From positions 1,758,624 to 1,822,623 of the forward strand of contig NZ_JAENHL010000008.1 in NCBI RefSeq assembly GCF_016595235.1: a stretch of DNA of 64,000 nucleotides, read 5' to 3'. The notes beneath the pieces were generated by a model that saw only the letters and a list, made by a program, of their open reading frames with translations, made no database searches and was not told the DNA's origin. Of this stretch, positions 1-8,730 are shown one piece after another. The position numbers were made by a program, and so were the translations under genes. This stretch comes from Taklimakanibacter albus (GTDB lineage: Bacteria; Pseudomonadota; Alphaproteobacteria; Rhizobiales; Aestuariivirgaceae). Numbering within the stretch: position 1 is the stretch's first letter; every line of letters begins with the position of its first letter.

Positions 1-1
1 G

Positions 2-145
2 ATCGATGAAAAGGAAATCGAAGTGGCGCGCTGGTTCTCGCGTTCAGAAGCGCAGGCGATGCTCGATGAACGCCACGCCGATGCCTTAAGCGTGCCGCCC
101 CCAATGGCGATCGCCCACAAAATTCTCATCGACGCACTGAAGTAG
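2..145 (+). CDS. nudC: NADH pyrophosphatase NudC, C-terminal fragment
   Basis: The window opens inside this gene; 47 codons and a TAG stop are present. The tail has the pattern of the NudC C-terminus: an EIEVARWF segment, a run of acidic and alanine residues, then PPPMAIAHKILIDAL, the proline-rich motif followed by an Ala-His helix that ends NAD(H) pyrophosphatases of the Nudix family. The Nudix box itself lies off the window. Known members cleave NADH or NAD and decap NAD-capped RNA. The gene converges on pheA, and the gap between them is filled by two palindromic repeats. Identification rests only on the tail. Confidence 0.75.
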   Translation: MDEKEIEVARWFSRSEAQAMLDERHADALSVPPPMAIAHKILIDALK

Positions 146-168
146 CTAACACCCGCGCATTTCGTGGA

Positions 169-189
169 TGGCCGGGTCAAGCCCGGCCA
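169..189. repeat. GC-rich palindromic intergenic repeat
   Basis: TGGCCGGG and CCCGGCCA form a perfect 8-bp inverted repeat around a 5-nt loop, 24 bases after the nudC stop. The GTGGATGGCCGGGTCAAG wording resembles a palindrome commonly dispersed in intergenic DNA of rhizobial genomes; that likeness is from memory. It may end or stabilise the nudC transcript, but no T-run follows. Confidence 0.6.
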
Positions 190-219
190 CATGCTTTTCG
201 GGCCGATGTTTTGTCTTGC

Positions 220-264
220 GCATCGGCTTATCCGAAAACCGCTGCGCACTTTTCGGGCCGATGC
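220..264. repeat. Dispersed palindromic repeat, copy A
   Basis: The element is bounded by GCATCGGC and GCCGATGC, with GAAAACCGCTGCGCACTTTTC inside as two further complementary arms. Related copies lie at 6449, 11304 and 30603, and half copies at about 191-208 and 46951. This copy fills the convergent nudC/pheA gap and its last base is the first base of the CTA that encodes the pheA stop on the other strand. It is a plausible bidirectional terminator or REP-like element. Confidence 0.75.
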
Positions 265-1130
265 TACTTCCCGAAATTCGCCATGCGACGCGCGATTTCG
301 GCGCGGTACGGGCTCGCTTTGTAGACACCCAGAACGCGCAGATGCGAGGTGAAGAATTCGAGCTCCTCGAGCGCCAGCCTGACATTGCGCTCGGACGGAT
401 GGCCCTCGACATCGGCATAGAACTGCGTCGCCGAGAACTGGCCTTCGAGCTGGTATGATTCCAGCTTCGTCATGTTGACGCCATTGGTGGCGAAGCCGCC
501 CATCGCCTTATAGAGAGCGGCGGGAACGTTGCGCACACGAAACACGAAGCTCGTGACCACCGGTGCGTCTTCGGGCTCGGCGTCATGCGGGGTGGCCGAC
601 AGCACGATGAAACGGGTGGTATTGTGCTCCTCGTCCTCGACATTTTCCTTCAGGATTTCGAGACCGTAGATTTCGGCGGCAAGCTTGGTGGCGATGGCCG
701 CGCGGCTCTTGTCCTTGGCCTCGGCGAGCTCGCGCGCCGCACCCGCCGTGTCGGCGGCGACAACGGGTTTCAGCTTCATCGCGCGGATCACCTTGCGGCA
801 TTGGCCCAGCGCATGGACATGGCTGTGAACGGAGGTCAATCCTTGCGGATCGGCGCCCGGCACCAGGAGCAACTGGTGATGGACGCGCAGGAAGTGCTCG
901 CCGACGATGTAGAGATTGGAGGCGGGAAGAAGATGGTGGATGTCGGCGACGCGGCCCGCCACCGAATTGTCGATCGGGATCATTGCGAGATCGACTTCAC
1001 CTTCCTTCACCGCGGCGAAGGCGTCTTCGAAAGTGCCGCAGGCCACCGGCTCGTGATCGGGATAGGCTTCACGGCAGGCAATATGCGAATTGGCGCCGGG
1101 CTCGCCCTGATAGGCGATCTTGGATGTCAT
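264..1130 (-). CDS. pheA: Prephenate dehydratase
   Basis: This 288-residue protein should convert prephenate to phenylpyruvate in phenylalanine biosynthesis. The prephenate dehydratase domain fills about residues 4-180, with the NTTRF segment at 170-174 that carries the catalytic Thr-Arg-Phe. An ACT regulatory domain follows at about 195-275, containing the ESYQLEG stretch where the phenylalanine-binding ESRP motif lies in other families. There is no fused chorismate mutase, as is usual in alphaproteobacteria. kdsB lies 21 bases upstream on the same strand, so the two are probably cotranscribed. Feedback inhibition by phenylalanine is expected from the ACT domain. Confidence 0.95.
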   Translation of the reverse strand: MTSKIAYQGEPGANSHIACREAYPDHEPVACGTFEDAFAAVKEGEVDLAMIPIDNSVAGRVADIHHLLPASNLYIVGEHFLRVHHQLLLVPGADPQGLTSVHSHVHALGQCRKVIRAMKLKPVVAADTAGAARELAEAKDKSRAAIATKLAAEIYGLEILKENVEDEEHNTTRFIVLSATPHDAEPEDAPVVTSFVFRVRNVPAALYKAMGGFATNGVNMTKLESYQLEGQFSATQFYADVEGHPSERNVRLALEELEFFTSHLRVLGVYKASPYRAEIARRMANFGK

Positions 1131-1151
1131 CTTGATTCAGTCCCTAAAAAT

Positions 1152-1904
1152 TCAAAAACGGCCTGCCTTCAGCATCTGGCGCGCCGCTTCGAGATCGGCC
1201 GGCGTATCGACGCCGAGCGGTACCGAGTCCACGCGCACCACCGCGATGCTCATGCCGTTATCGAGGGCGCGCATCTGCTCGAGGCGACGCTCGATCTCGC
1301 GCGCGCTCTGCGGCAGCTTGACGAAACGCTCGAGCGATTCGCGGCGATAGGCATAGATGCCGATGTGATGCCAGTAACGGGGCCCGAACTCAGGCCCCGG
1401 CAGGCGCTGGAAGTCGCGCGCGAAGGCGACCTCGCGCTCATCGGTCAGCGGCGCGATCGCCTTGACGATATTCGGATTGGCGACATCGGCCTCCTCGGTG
1501 ATGGGGGCGGCGATGGTCGAGATATCGATCGTCTCGTTGACCAGGCCGCCCAGGCAGCGCTGCACATCGAGGGGCGTGACGGTGGGCAGATCGCCCTGCA
1601 GATTGACGATGAAGCGGTAACGGCGCTCGGGGTCGCGCAAGGCGAGCGCCGCCAAGATGCGGTCCGAGCCCGAGGCGAGGCTCGGCTCGGTCACGATGGC
1701 GTCGCCGCCATGCGCCTTGATGGCGCGCGCGATCTCCATCTCGGCGCAGGCCACCAGGACCTGGCCGACATTGGCCTCGATGGCGCGTTTCCACACATGG
1801 ACGATCATGGGGACGCCATGGATATCGGCCAAAGGTTTGCCGGGCAGCCTGGTCGAGGCCATCCGGGCGGGGATAATGACAATAGTATTCTGGTGTTCGA
1901 TCAT
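1152..1904 (-). CDS. kdsB: 3-deoxy-manno-octulosonate cytidylyltransferase
   Basis: The 250-residue product activates Kdo as CMP-Kdo for the inner core of lipopolysaccharide. The N-terminus reads IIPARMASTRLPGKPLADI, the nucleotide-binding signature of the CMP-Kdo synthetase family, and the length is normal for the family. It is cytoplasmic. It probably forms a two-gene unit with pheA downstream and is divergent from cycM, with about 124 bases between the two start codons that must hold both promoters. Confidence 0.95.
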   Translation of the reverse strand: MIEHQNTIVIIPARMASTRLPGKPLADIHGVPMIVHVWKRAIEANVGQVLVACAEMEIARAIKAHGGDAIVTEPSLASGSDRILAALALRDPERRYRFIVNLQGDLPTVTPLDVQRCLGGLVNETIDISTIAAPITEEADVANPNIVKAIAPLTDEREVAFARDFQRLPGPEFGPRYWHHIGIYAYRRESLERFVKLPQSAREIERRLEQMRALDNGMSIAVVRVDSVPLGVDTPADLEAARQMLKAGRF

Positions 1905-2028
1905 GGGCTTAAGGCGGGGCGCGGCAAATTGGTCAGGCGAGCTTTAACGTATTGCGAGCCATTCGAGAACCAATTAGTTTCCGCGGCGAATAGCGAAATA
2001 GAGGGAACCGGGGAGCCGGCCTACCAAT

Positions 2029-2571
2029 ATGAACAGTTTTGAATTCAATAAGATTGCCGGCGCGGTCCTCGCCACGGCGCTCGTGGTGTTCGGCCTCAAC
2101 CAGGCCAAGAGCATGATCTATCACGCGGAAAAGCCGGAAAAGCAGGGCTATGCCATCGAGGTCGCCGAAACTGGCGGCGGGACCGGCGGTGGTGAAACCA
2201 CGCCGACCGAATCGCTGGGCACCCTCCTCGCCAAGGCCGATCCCGTGAAGGGCCAGGCGCAGGCCAAGGCCTGCCTCGCCTGCCATGTCTTCGAAAAGGG
2301 CGGCCCGAACAAGACCGGTCCGGATCTCTGGGACCTGGTCGACCGCCCGATCGCCGCGCATGAGGGCTTCGCCTATTCGGATTCGATGAAAGAGCATGCC
2401 AGCGACAAGTGGACCTTCGAGAACCTGAACAAGTTCATCACCAACCCGAAGGGCTTTGCGCCGAAGACCAAGATGACTTTCGGCGGCATCAAGCGCGATC
2501 AGGCGCGCGCCGACCTGCTCGCTTATCTGCGCACGCTCTCGGACAGCCCGAAGCCGTTCCCGGCGCCGTAA
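2029..2571 (+). CDS. cycM: Membrane-anchored cytochrome c, CycM type
   Basis: The protein has an N-terminal uncleaved membrane anchor (about residues 9-30), a Gly/Thr-rich linker, then a class I cytochrome c domain. The haem-binding motif is CLACH at 82-86, and Met149 in KTKMTFGG is the probable sixth ligand. CycM-type cytochromes carry electrons from the bc1 complex to an aa3-type oxidase at the periplasmic face of the inner membrane. The 180-residue length and the position next to kdsB and pheA agree with rhizobial cycM. A terminator follows directly. Confidence 0.9.
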   Translation: MNSFEFNKIAGAVLATALVVFGLNQAKSMIYHAEKPEKQGYAIEVAETGGGTGGGETTPTESLGTLLAKADPVKGQAQAKACLACHVFEKGGPNKTGPDLWDLVDRPIAAHEGFAYSDSMKEHASDKWTFENLNKFITNPKGFAPKTKMTFGGIKRDQARADLLAYLRTLSDSPKPFPAP

Positions 2572-2602
2572 ACGGCTGAATTTATTGATCTTATTGCCCA
2601 AG

Positions 2603-2628
2603 AGGCCGACGGAAACGCCGGCCTTTTC
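2603..2628 (+). terminator. Rho-independent terminator of cycM
   Basis: AGGCCG pairs with CGGCCT across a short loop and is followed by TTTTCGTTTT. It lies 32 bases after the cycM stop and separates it from the Yej operon. Confidence 0.75.
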
Positions 2629-2753
2629 GTTTTGCCGCGGAAATAACGCAAATCTCACAAAGATTTAACCGCTATCGCGGGGTGCTGAGGTTTTGCTTTC
2701 CGGCCAGGAATGCGTATCTTCGGGGAAACCAAATCAGCGGAGTGCCGTCAGCA

Positions 2754-4631
2754 ATGATCCTAACCCGGCGTGGCCTTATTAAAACGGCATCCCTCTTGGG
2801 ATTGGGGTCTGTCTCCGGATTGAAGATACTCTCGGTCGAGCCGGCAAGGGCTCAGGAGAAGGTTTTCAGCCACGGCAACAATATCTATGGCGAGCTCAAA
2901 TATCCAGCCGACTTCAAGCATTTCGACTATGTGAATCCCAACGCGCCGAAAGGCGGCAGGCTCCGGCTCGGCACCACCGGCTCTTTCGATAATTTCAACG
3001 TTTTCATCATCAAGGGCGATCCCGCCGCCTATGCCGGCACCGTCTTCGAGACGCTCACCTCATCCGCCCTCGACGAGGTGACCTCGGCCTATGGCCTGAT
3101 AGCCGAAAGCATGTACCAGCCTGAGGATCATTCCTATGTGATCTTCCGGCTGCGTCCCGAGGCGCGCTGGCAGGACGGCCAACCTCTCACCGTCGCCGAC
3201 GTCATCTTCGCCTTCGACTTCCTCAAGGGCGCCCATCCCTTCTATCAGGCTTATTACAAGAATGTTCAGAAGGCCGAGCAGACCGGGCCCAACGAGGTCA
3301 CCTTCGTCTTCGACAGCAAGGGCAACCGCGAATTGCCCGGCATCATGGGCCAGACCTATGCCCTGCCGAAGCATTACTGGGAAGGCAAGGACGCGTCCGG
3401 CAAGCAGCGCGACATCAATAACACGACGCTCGAGCCGCCGCTCGGCTCCGGTCCCTATCGCGTCAAGAGCTTCAAGGCCGGGCAATCCATCCTGTTCGAG
3501 CGGGTCAAGGATTATTGGGGCGTCAATCTGCCGGTCAATGTCGGCCAGGATAATTTCGACGAGATCGAAATCATCTATTTCCGCGATCGCGGCGTCATCT
3601 TCGAGGCCTTCAAGGGCGACCAGCTCGATGTCAGGACCGGCGCCGGCACTAAGGAATGGGAAACCCAGTATGATTTCCCGGCGGTGAAGAAGGGCAATGT
3701 CATCAAGGCGACATTCTTCACCAAGGACGCCGAGCAGATGCAAGGCTTCGTCTTCAATACCAGGCGGGCCAAATTCGCCGACCCCAGAGTGCGCCACGCC
3801 TTCAATCTCGCTTATGATTTCGAAGGCCGCATGCGGGTGCTGTCCTTCGGCGACTACAACAAGCGCACCCAGAGCTTCTTCCAGAATTCCGAGCTCTCCG
3901 CCACCGGCCTGCCGCAGGGCCGCGAGCTGGAGATCCTCACTCAATTCAAGGGCCAGATTCCGGAAGAAGTCTTCACGACGGAGTACAAAAATCCCGTCAA
4001 CGGCACGCCGCAGAATATCCGCGACAATCTGCGCAAGGCGGTTGGGCTGCTGAAAGAGGCGGGCTGGTCGATCAAGGGCAACGCGCTCACCAATGACACG
4101 ACCGGCGAGCGGATGACGATGGAGTTCCTGCTCGACGATCCATCCTTCGAGGACATGAACCTCGCTTACAAGCCGGGCCTCGAACGTCTCGGCATCCAGG
4201 TCACGATCCGCACCGTCGATTCGGCGCAATATCAGAACCGGATCCGCGAATTCGATTTCGACGTGATCACCTCGGTCTTCGCCCAGTCACTTTCGCCCGG
4301 CAACGAGCAGCGGGAATTCTGGGGAACGGCGGCAGCCGACCAGAAGGGCAGCCGCAATGTGATCGGCATCAAGAATCCGGTGGTCGACAAGATCATCGAT
4401 CTCATCATCTTCGCCAATAACCGCGCCGAGCTCATCGCCGCAACCAAAGCGCTCGACCGCGTTCTGTTGTGGAACTATTACATGGTGCCCGACTTCTACC
4501 GGGCCGAGCAGTGGCTTCCGCATTGGAACCGCTTCGGCTATCCCGATCCCACCCCGCCCTACAGTGTCGGCTTCCCATCGCTGTGGTGGTGGGATGAAGA
4601 GAAAGCCAAGCAGACGGCGGCCAATAAATGA
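2754..4631 (+). CDS. yejA: Peptide ABC transporter binding protein, YejA type (Tat signal)
   Basis: This is a family 5 extracellular solute-binding protein of about 625 residues, the periplasmic receptor of a Yej-type importer. The ATG at 2754 is preferred over the upstream in-frame ATG at 2682 because it opens directly with MILTRRGLIKTASLLGL, a twin-arginine signal peptide with an Ala-rich cleavage region (PARAQ). The mature protein begins with the HGNNIYGELKYPADFKHFDY segment, which is shared almost word for word by the next gene. Known Yej systems import microcin C-like peptides and other oligopeptides. It overlaps the next gene by four bases, so the two are coupled. Confidence 0.9.
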   Translation: MILTRRGLIKTASLLGLGSVSGLKILSVEPARAQEKVFSHGNNIYGELKYPADFKHFDYVNPNAPKGGRLRLGTTGSFDNFNVFIIKGDPAAYAGTVFETLTSSALDEVTSAYGLIAESMYQPEDHSYVIFRLRPEARWQDGQPLTVADVIFAFDFLKGAHPFYQAYYKNVQKAEQTGPNEVTFVFDSKGNRELPGIMGQTYALPKHYWEGKDASGKQRDINNTTLEPPLGSGPYRVKSFKAGQSILFERVKDYWGVNLPVNVGQDNFDEIEIIYFRDRGVIFEAFKGDQLDVRTGAGTKEWETQYDFPAVKKGNVIKATFFTKDAEQMQGFVFNTRRAKFADPRVRHAFNLAYDFEGRMRVLSFGDYNKRTQSFFQNSELSATGLPQGRELEILTQFKGQIPEEVFTTEYKNPVNGTPQNIRDNLRKAVGLLKEAGWSIKGNALTNDTTGERMTMEFLLDDPSFEDMNLAYKPGLERLGIQVTIRTVDSAQYQNRIREFDFDVITSVFAQSLSPGNEQREFWGTAAADQKGSRNVIGIKNPVVDKIIDLIIFANNRAELIAATKALDRVLLWNYYMVPDFYRAEQWLPHWNRFGYPDPTPPYSVGFPSLWWWDEEKAKQTAANK

Positions 4632-6442
4632 GAATCGCGCTCACCGCCTGCGTGGCGCTCGGCCTTCTCTCCATCACTGCGCAGGCCGAGCCCCGGCACG
4701 GGCTTTCGGCCTTCGGCGACCTCAAATATCCGCCTGATTTCAAGCATTTCGACTATGTGAATCCGGACGCGCCGAAAGGCGGCAGGCTGGCCAGCCGGGG
4801 CATCCTGGCGCGCGACACGTTCGATTCGTTCAACGGCTTCATCCTCAAGGGCACCTGGCCCGAGAATATCGGGCTCCTGTTCGACACGCTGATGGCGCGC
4901 GCCACCGACGAGCCCGATGCCATGTATGGGCTCGTCGCCAAGACCGCCGATCTCGCCCCCGACAAGAAGAGCGTCACCTTCCAATTGCGCGAAGAGGCCC
5001 GGTTCTCCGACGGATCGAAGCTCACCGGCGACGACGTGTGCGACAGCTTCCGGCTGATCAAGGACTATGGCGACGAACGCATCCGCATCGCCATTCGCGA
5101 CATCGAGAAATGCGATGTGCTGGCGCCCTACGAGGTCCGCTATTCGTTCAAGGGCGACAATACGCGCGACCTGCCGCTCAGCGTCGCCGCCTTGCCGATC
5201 CTCTCCAAGGCCTATTACGCGACGCATGACTTCACCAAGACCTCGCTCGATCCGCCGCTAGGCTCGGGGCCTTACAAGATCGGCAGCTTCAAGACCGGTC
5301 AGTATGTTTCCTATGTGCGGCGTCCGGATTATTGGGGCGCCGACCTGCCGGTCAACAAGGGCCGCTACAATTTCGACGAGGTGCGCAACGAATATTTCAA
5401 GGACCGCACCGCCGTCGTCGAAGCGCTGAAGGCCGGCGTCCTCGATCTCCACGAGGAATTCACCTCGCGCGACTGGGCCACCGCCTACAACACGAAATCG
5501 GTAGAGGAAGGCCGCCTCATCAAGGAGGTCCTGCCCGACAATACGCCATCCGGCGCGCAAGGTCTCTATTTCAACATGCGGCGCGAGAAATTCCAGGATG
5601 TGCGCGTGCGCAAGGCGTTCGATCTTGCCTTCGACTTTGAATGGATGAACACCAATCTCTTCTACGGCTCTTATAAGCGCACCACGAGCTTCTTCGAGAA
5701 CTCGGCCCTGATGGCCAAAGGCAAACCTTCACCGGAAGAGCTCCAGATCCTGGAGCCGTTCCGCAAGGAGCTCCGGCCGGAGGTCTTCGAAGACGCCTAT
5801 CTCCCACCCATCTCGGACGGCTCGGGACAGGACCGCAAGCTCCTCAGGCAGGCTTCACAACTTCTCGCCGAAGCGGGCTGGAAGCGCGAAGGCACCTTGC
5901 TCGTGAATGCCAAGGGTGAGAAGTTCACCGTCGAATTCCTCATCGATGGCCCGACCAGCGAGCGGATTCTCGCCCCCTATGCCAAGAACCTGCGGCTGCT
6001 CGGCATCGATACGACGTTGCGCGGCATCGATCCCGCCCAGCAGGAACAGCGGATGAAGGATTTCGATTTCGATGTCGATATCGTGCGCCTGGTCGGCGGC
6101 CAGACGCCCGGCGACGAGCTCAAGGCCCAGTTCAGCTCGGACGCCGCCAAGACCATCGGCAGCTACAATCTTTCCGGCATTGCACTCCCCGCCGTCGACG
6201 GGCTCATCGACAAGATGGTTGCCGCGAAATCGCGCGAGGAGCTGATGTATGCCGGACGCGCCCTCGACCGGGTGCTCAGGGCTGAGCATGTATGGGTGCC
6301 GAACTGGGGCAAGGCCAGTCACTGGATCGTGCACTGGGATATCTTCGAAAAGCCCCAAATCAAACCCGAATATGACAGAGGGATCACCGATACTTGGTGG
6401 GTCAATGCCGAGAAGGCGAAGACATTGAGGCGTGGTAACTAG
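4628..6442 (+). CDS. Second YejA-type peptide-binding protein (Sec signal)
   Basis: This 604-residue paralogue of the preceding binding protein starts at an ATGA overlap. Its N-terminus, MRIALTACVALGLLSITAQA, is an ordinary Sec signal peptide without twin arginines. The mature part repeats FGDLKYPPDFKHFDYVNP and NGFILKGTWPENIG, as in family 5 solute-binding proteins. Two receptors feeding one YejBEF permease suggests that they differ in peptide preference; that is inference. A palindromic repeat separates it from yejB. Confidence 0.9.
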   Translation: MRIALTACVALGLLSITAQAEPRHGLSAFGDLKYPPDFKHFDYVNPDAPKGGRLASRGILARDTFDSFNGFILKGTWPENIGLLFDTLMARATDEPDAMYGLVAKTADLAPDKKSVTFQLREEARFSDGSKLTGDDVCDSFRLIKDYGDERIRIAIRDIEKCDVLAPYEVRYSFKGDNTRDLPLSVAALPILSKAYYATHDFTKTSLDPPLGSGPYKIGSFKTGQYVSYVRRPDYWGADLPVNKGRYNFDEVRNEYFKDRTAVVEALKAGVLDLHEEFTSRDWATAYNTKSVEEGRLIKEVLPDNTPSGAQGLYFNMRREKFQDVRVRKAFDLAFDFEWMNTNLFYGSYKRTTSFFENSALMAKGKPSPEELQILEPFRKELRPEVFEDAYLPPISDGSGQDRKLLRQASQLLAEAGWKREGTLLVNAKGEKFTVEFLIDGPTSERILAPYAKNLRLLGIDTTLRGIDPAQQEQRMKDFDFDVDIVRLVGGQTPGDELKAQFSSDAAKTIGSYNLSGIALPAVDGLIDKMVAAKSREELMYAGRALDRVLRAEHVWVPNWGKASHWIVHWDIFEKPQIKPEYDRGITDTWWVNAEKAKTLRRGN

Positions 6443-6448
6443 TTTCAT

Positions 6449-6492
6449 GCATCGGAACTCCGCAACGCCGCGCGCGGCTTTCGGGCCGATGC
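6449..6492. repeat. Dispersed palindromic repeat, copy B, inside the yej operon
   Basis: GCATCGG and CCGATGC bound a diverged copy of the repeat seen at 220 and 30603. It begins seven bases after the stop of the second binding protein and ends 15 bases before yejB. A hairpin here could protect the binding-protein part of the mRNA or reduce read-through into the permease genes. Confidence 0.65.
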
Positions 6493-6507
6493 CGTAGGAC
6501 GGCAGGA

Positions 6508-7623
6508 ATGGGCGCTTATATCATCAAACGCTTGCTTCTCATGATCCCGACCTTGTTCGGGATCATGGTGATGACCTTCGCCATCGTGCAATTCGTGCCG
6601 GGCGGGCCGATCGAGCGCATCATCGCGCAGATCCAGGGCACCGCCGTCGATGCGACGGCGCGCTTCGGCGGCGGCCAGGGCGGCGACAGCGGGGTCCGGA
6701 GCGCCGAGCCCGGCTCCTTCGGCGATGCCGGGATGGCCGTCAAATATCGCGGCGCCCAGGGCCTCGATCCCGAATTCATCAAGAAGCTCGAAGTCCAGTT
6801 CGGTTTCGACAAGCCGCCGATCGAGCGCTTCGTGCTGATGATGAAGAACTACCTCACCTTCAATTTCGGCGACAGCTACTTCCGCGACCGGCCGGTGGTC
6901 GATCTCATGCTCGAGAAGATGCCGGTGTCGATCTCGCTCGGCATCTGGCTGCTCCTCATCACCAATTTCGTGTCCATACCCTTGGGCATCCGCAAGGCGG
7001 TGAAGGACGGCACCAATTTCGACATCTGGACTTCGGCCGTGATCGTCATCGGCTACGCCATTCCGGGCTTCATTCTCGCCGTCCTTCTGATCGTCGTCTT
7101 CGCCGGCGGCAGCTATTTCTCCTGGTTCCCCTTGCGCGGCCTGACCTCGGACAACTTCGCCAGCCTGTCGTTCTTCGGCAAGATCGCCGACTATGCCTGG
7201 CATCTGGTGCTGCCGCTCATCGCCATGGGCATCGGCGGCTTCGCCACCACGACGCTGCTCACCAAGAACTCCTTCCTCGACGAGATCCGCAAGCAATATG
7301 TCGTCACCGCCAGGGCCAAGGGGCTCACCGAACGGCGCGTGCTGTACGGCCATGTCTTCCGCAATGCGATGCTGCTGGTCATCGCCGGCTTTCCCGGCGC
7401 GTTCCTCGGCGCCTTCTTCACCGGCTCGCTCCTCATCGAGCAGATCTTCTCGCTCGACGGCATCGGCCTTCTCACCTATACCGCCGCGCTCAATCGCGAC
7501 TATCCGGTGTTCTTCGCCAATGTCTACATCGTGGCGGTGGTCGGTCTTTTGATAGCGCTCATCAGCGATCTCACCTACACCTTCGTCGATCCCCGAATCG
7601 ATTTCGACTCCCGAAGTCTCTAA
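6508..7623 (+). CDS. yejB: Peptide ABC transporter permease YejB
   Basis: This 371-residue inner-membrane permease of the DppB/OppB family starts MGAYIIKRLLLMIPTLFGI, the usual first transmembrane helix. A Gly-rich periplasmic insert at about 45-80 is typical of YejB relative to DppB. The binding-protein-dependent transport domain spans about 130-360, with the EAA loop around LTERRVLYGHVFRNAMLL contacting the ATPase. It is separated from yejE by three bases, and with yejE it should form the translocation pore. Confidence 0.93.
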   Translation: MGAYIIKRLLLMIPTLFGIMVMTFAIVQFVPGGPIERIIAQIQGTAVDATARFGGGQGGDSGVRSAEPGSFGDAGMAVKYRGAQGLDPEFIKKLEVQFGFDKPPIERFVLMMKNYLTFNFGDSYFRDRPVVDLMLEKMPVSISLGIWLLLITNFVSIPLGIRKAVKDGTNFDIWTSAVIVIGYAIPGFILAVLLIVVFAGGSYFSWFPLRGLTSDNFASLSFFGKIADYAWHLVLPLIAMGIGGFATTTLLTKNSFLDEIRKQYVVTARAKGLTERRVLYGHVFRNAMLLVIAGFPGAFLGAFFTGSLLIEQIFSLDGIGLLTYTAALNRDYPVFFANVYIVAVVGLLIALISDLTYTFVDPRIDFDSRSL

Positions 7624-7626
7624 TCA

Positions 7627-8730
7627 ATGCCATTGATCAAGCTCTCCGGACTGAACGAGCGGCGCCTGCACCTGTTTCGGGTGAACAAGCGTGGCTACTG
7701 GTCGTTCTGGATATTCCTCGTGCTGTTCGTGATCAGCGTCTTCGCGCCCCTCCTCGCCAATGACCGCCCGATCCTCGCCTCCTACAAGGGCGAACTCCTG
7801 TTCCCGACCTTCACCGAATATCCGGAGGAGAAGTTCGGCGGCTTCCTGGCGCGCACCGACTTCCGCGACCCCTTCATCCAGGACGAGGTCAAGGCCAATG
7901 GCTGGATGATCTGGCCGCCGCTGCGCTATACCTATGACTCGGTCAATAACGAGCTGCCGACACCCGCCCCGTCGAAGCCCGCCTTCCAGATGAGCCGCGA
8001 GGAGGCGTGCGCCAAATATCCGCTAGCGGCCCAGGATCCCAACTGCGTCGCCGGCAATCTCAACTGGCTCGGCACCGACGACCAGGGCCGCGACGTCATC
8101 GCCCGGCTCATCTACGGCTTCCGCATATCGGTGTTCTTCGGTCTGATCCTTGCCGGCATCTCTTCCATCATCGGCATCGCCGCCGGCGCGGTGCAGGGCT
8201 ATTTCGGCGGCTGGACCGATCTTCTGTTCCAGCGCTTCATCGACATCTGGACGGCGATCCCCAGCCTCTACCTGCTCATCATCCTGTCCGCCTTCATCGC
8301 ACCGACCTTCTGGATCCTGCTGTTCATCCTGGTGCTGTTCTCCTGGACGGCGCTCGAGGGCCTCGTCAGGGCGGAATTCCTCAGGGGACGCAATCTCGAA
8401 TATGTGCGGGCGGCACGCGCTCTCGGCCTCTCGAACACCAAGATCATGTTCAAGCATCTTTTGCCCAACGCGCTCGTCTCGACGGTCACCTTCATGCCGT
8501 TCATCGTCGCTTCCTCGGTGACGACATTGACGGCGCTCGATTATCTGGGCTTCGGCCTGCCGCCGGGCTCGCCGTCGCTGGGCGAGCTTCTCAACCAGGG
8601 CAAGCAGAATCTGCAGGCGCCGTGGCTCGGCATCACCGGCTTCCTGGTGCTCGCCATCATGCTATCGCTCCTTGTCTTCATCGGCGAGGCGGTGCGCGAC
8701 GCGCTCGACCCCAGAAAGACCTTCCAATGA
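7627..8730 (+). CDS. yejE: Peptide ABC transporter permease YejE
   Basis: The 367-residue product is the second pore subunit. It has an N-terminal helix at about 24-45, a long periplasmic segment (about 50-150), and then the permease domain after WLGTDDQGRDVIARL, a signature of DppC/YejE proteins. The EAA loop lies near YVRAARALGLSNTKIMFKHL. The stop overlaps the yejF start (ATGA), so translation is coupled. Confidence 0.93.
   Translation: MPLIKLSGLNERRLHLFRVNKRGYWSFWIFLVLFVISVFAPLLANDRPILASYKGELLFPTFTEYPEEKFGGFLARTDFRDPFIQDEVKANGWMIWPPLRYTYDSVNNELPTPAPSKPAFQMSREEACAKYPLAAQDPNCVAGNLNWLGTDDQGRDVIARLIYGFRISVFFGLILAGISSIIGIAAGAVQGYFGGWTDLLFQRFIDIWTAIPSLYLLIILSAFIAPTFWILLFILVLFSWTALEGLVRAEFLRGRNLEYVRAARALGLSNTKIMFKHLLPNALVSTVTFMPFIVASSVTTLTALDYLGFGLPPGSPSLGELLNQGKQNLQAPWLGITGFLVLAIMLSLLVFIGEAVRDALDPRKTFQ

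Noticed and set aside
585-2042. 485-codon plus-strand frame across pheA and kdsB
   Set aside because: It is the shadow of two real minus-strand genes and crosses their intergenic gap.
3060-4229. 389-codon minus-strand frame within the first binding-protein gene
   Set aside because: Antisense shadow of yejA with no recognisable motif.
8007-8726. Upstream extension of the yejF frame
   Set aside because: It lies inside yejE in another frame, and the ATG at 8727 overlaps the yejE stop and begins a typical ABC ATPase.
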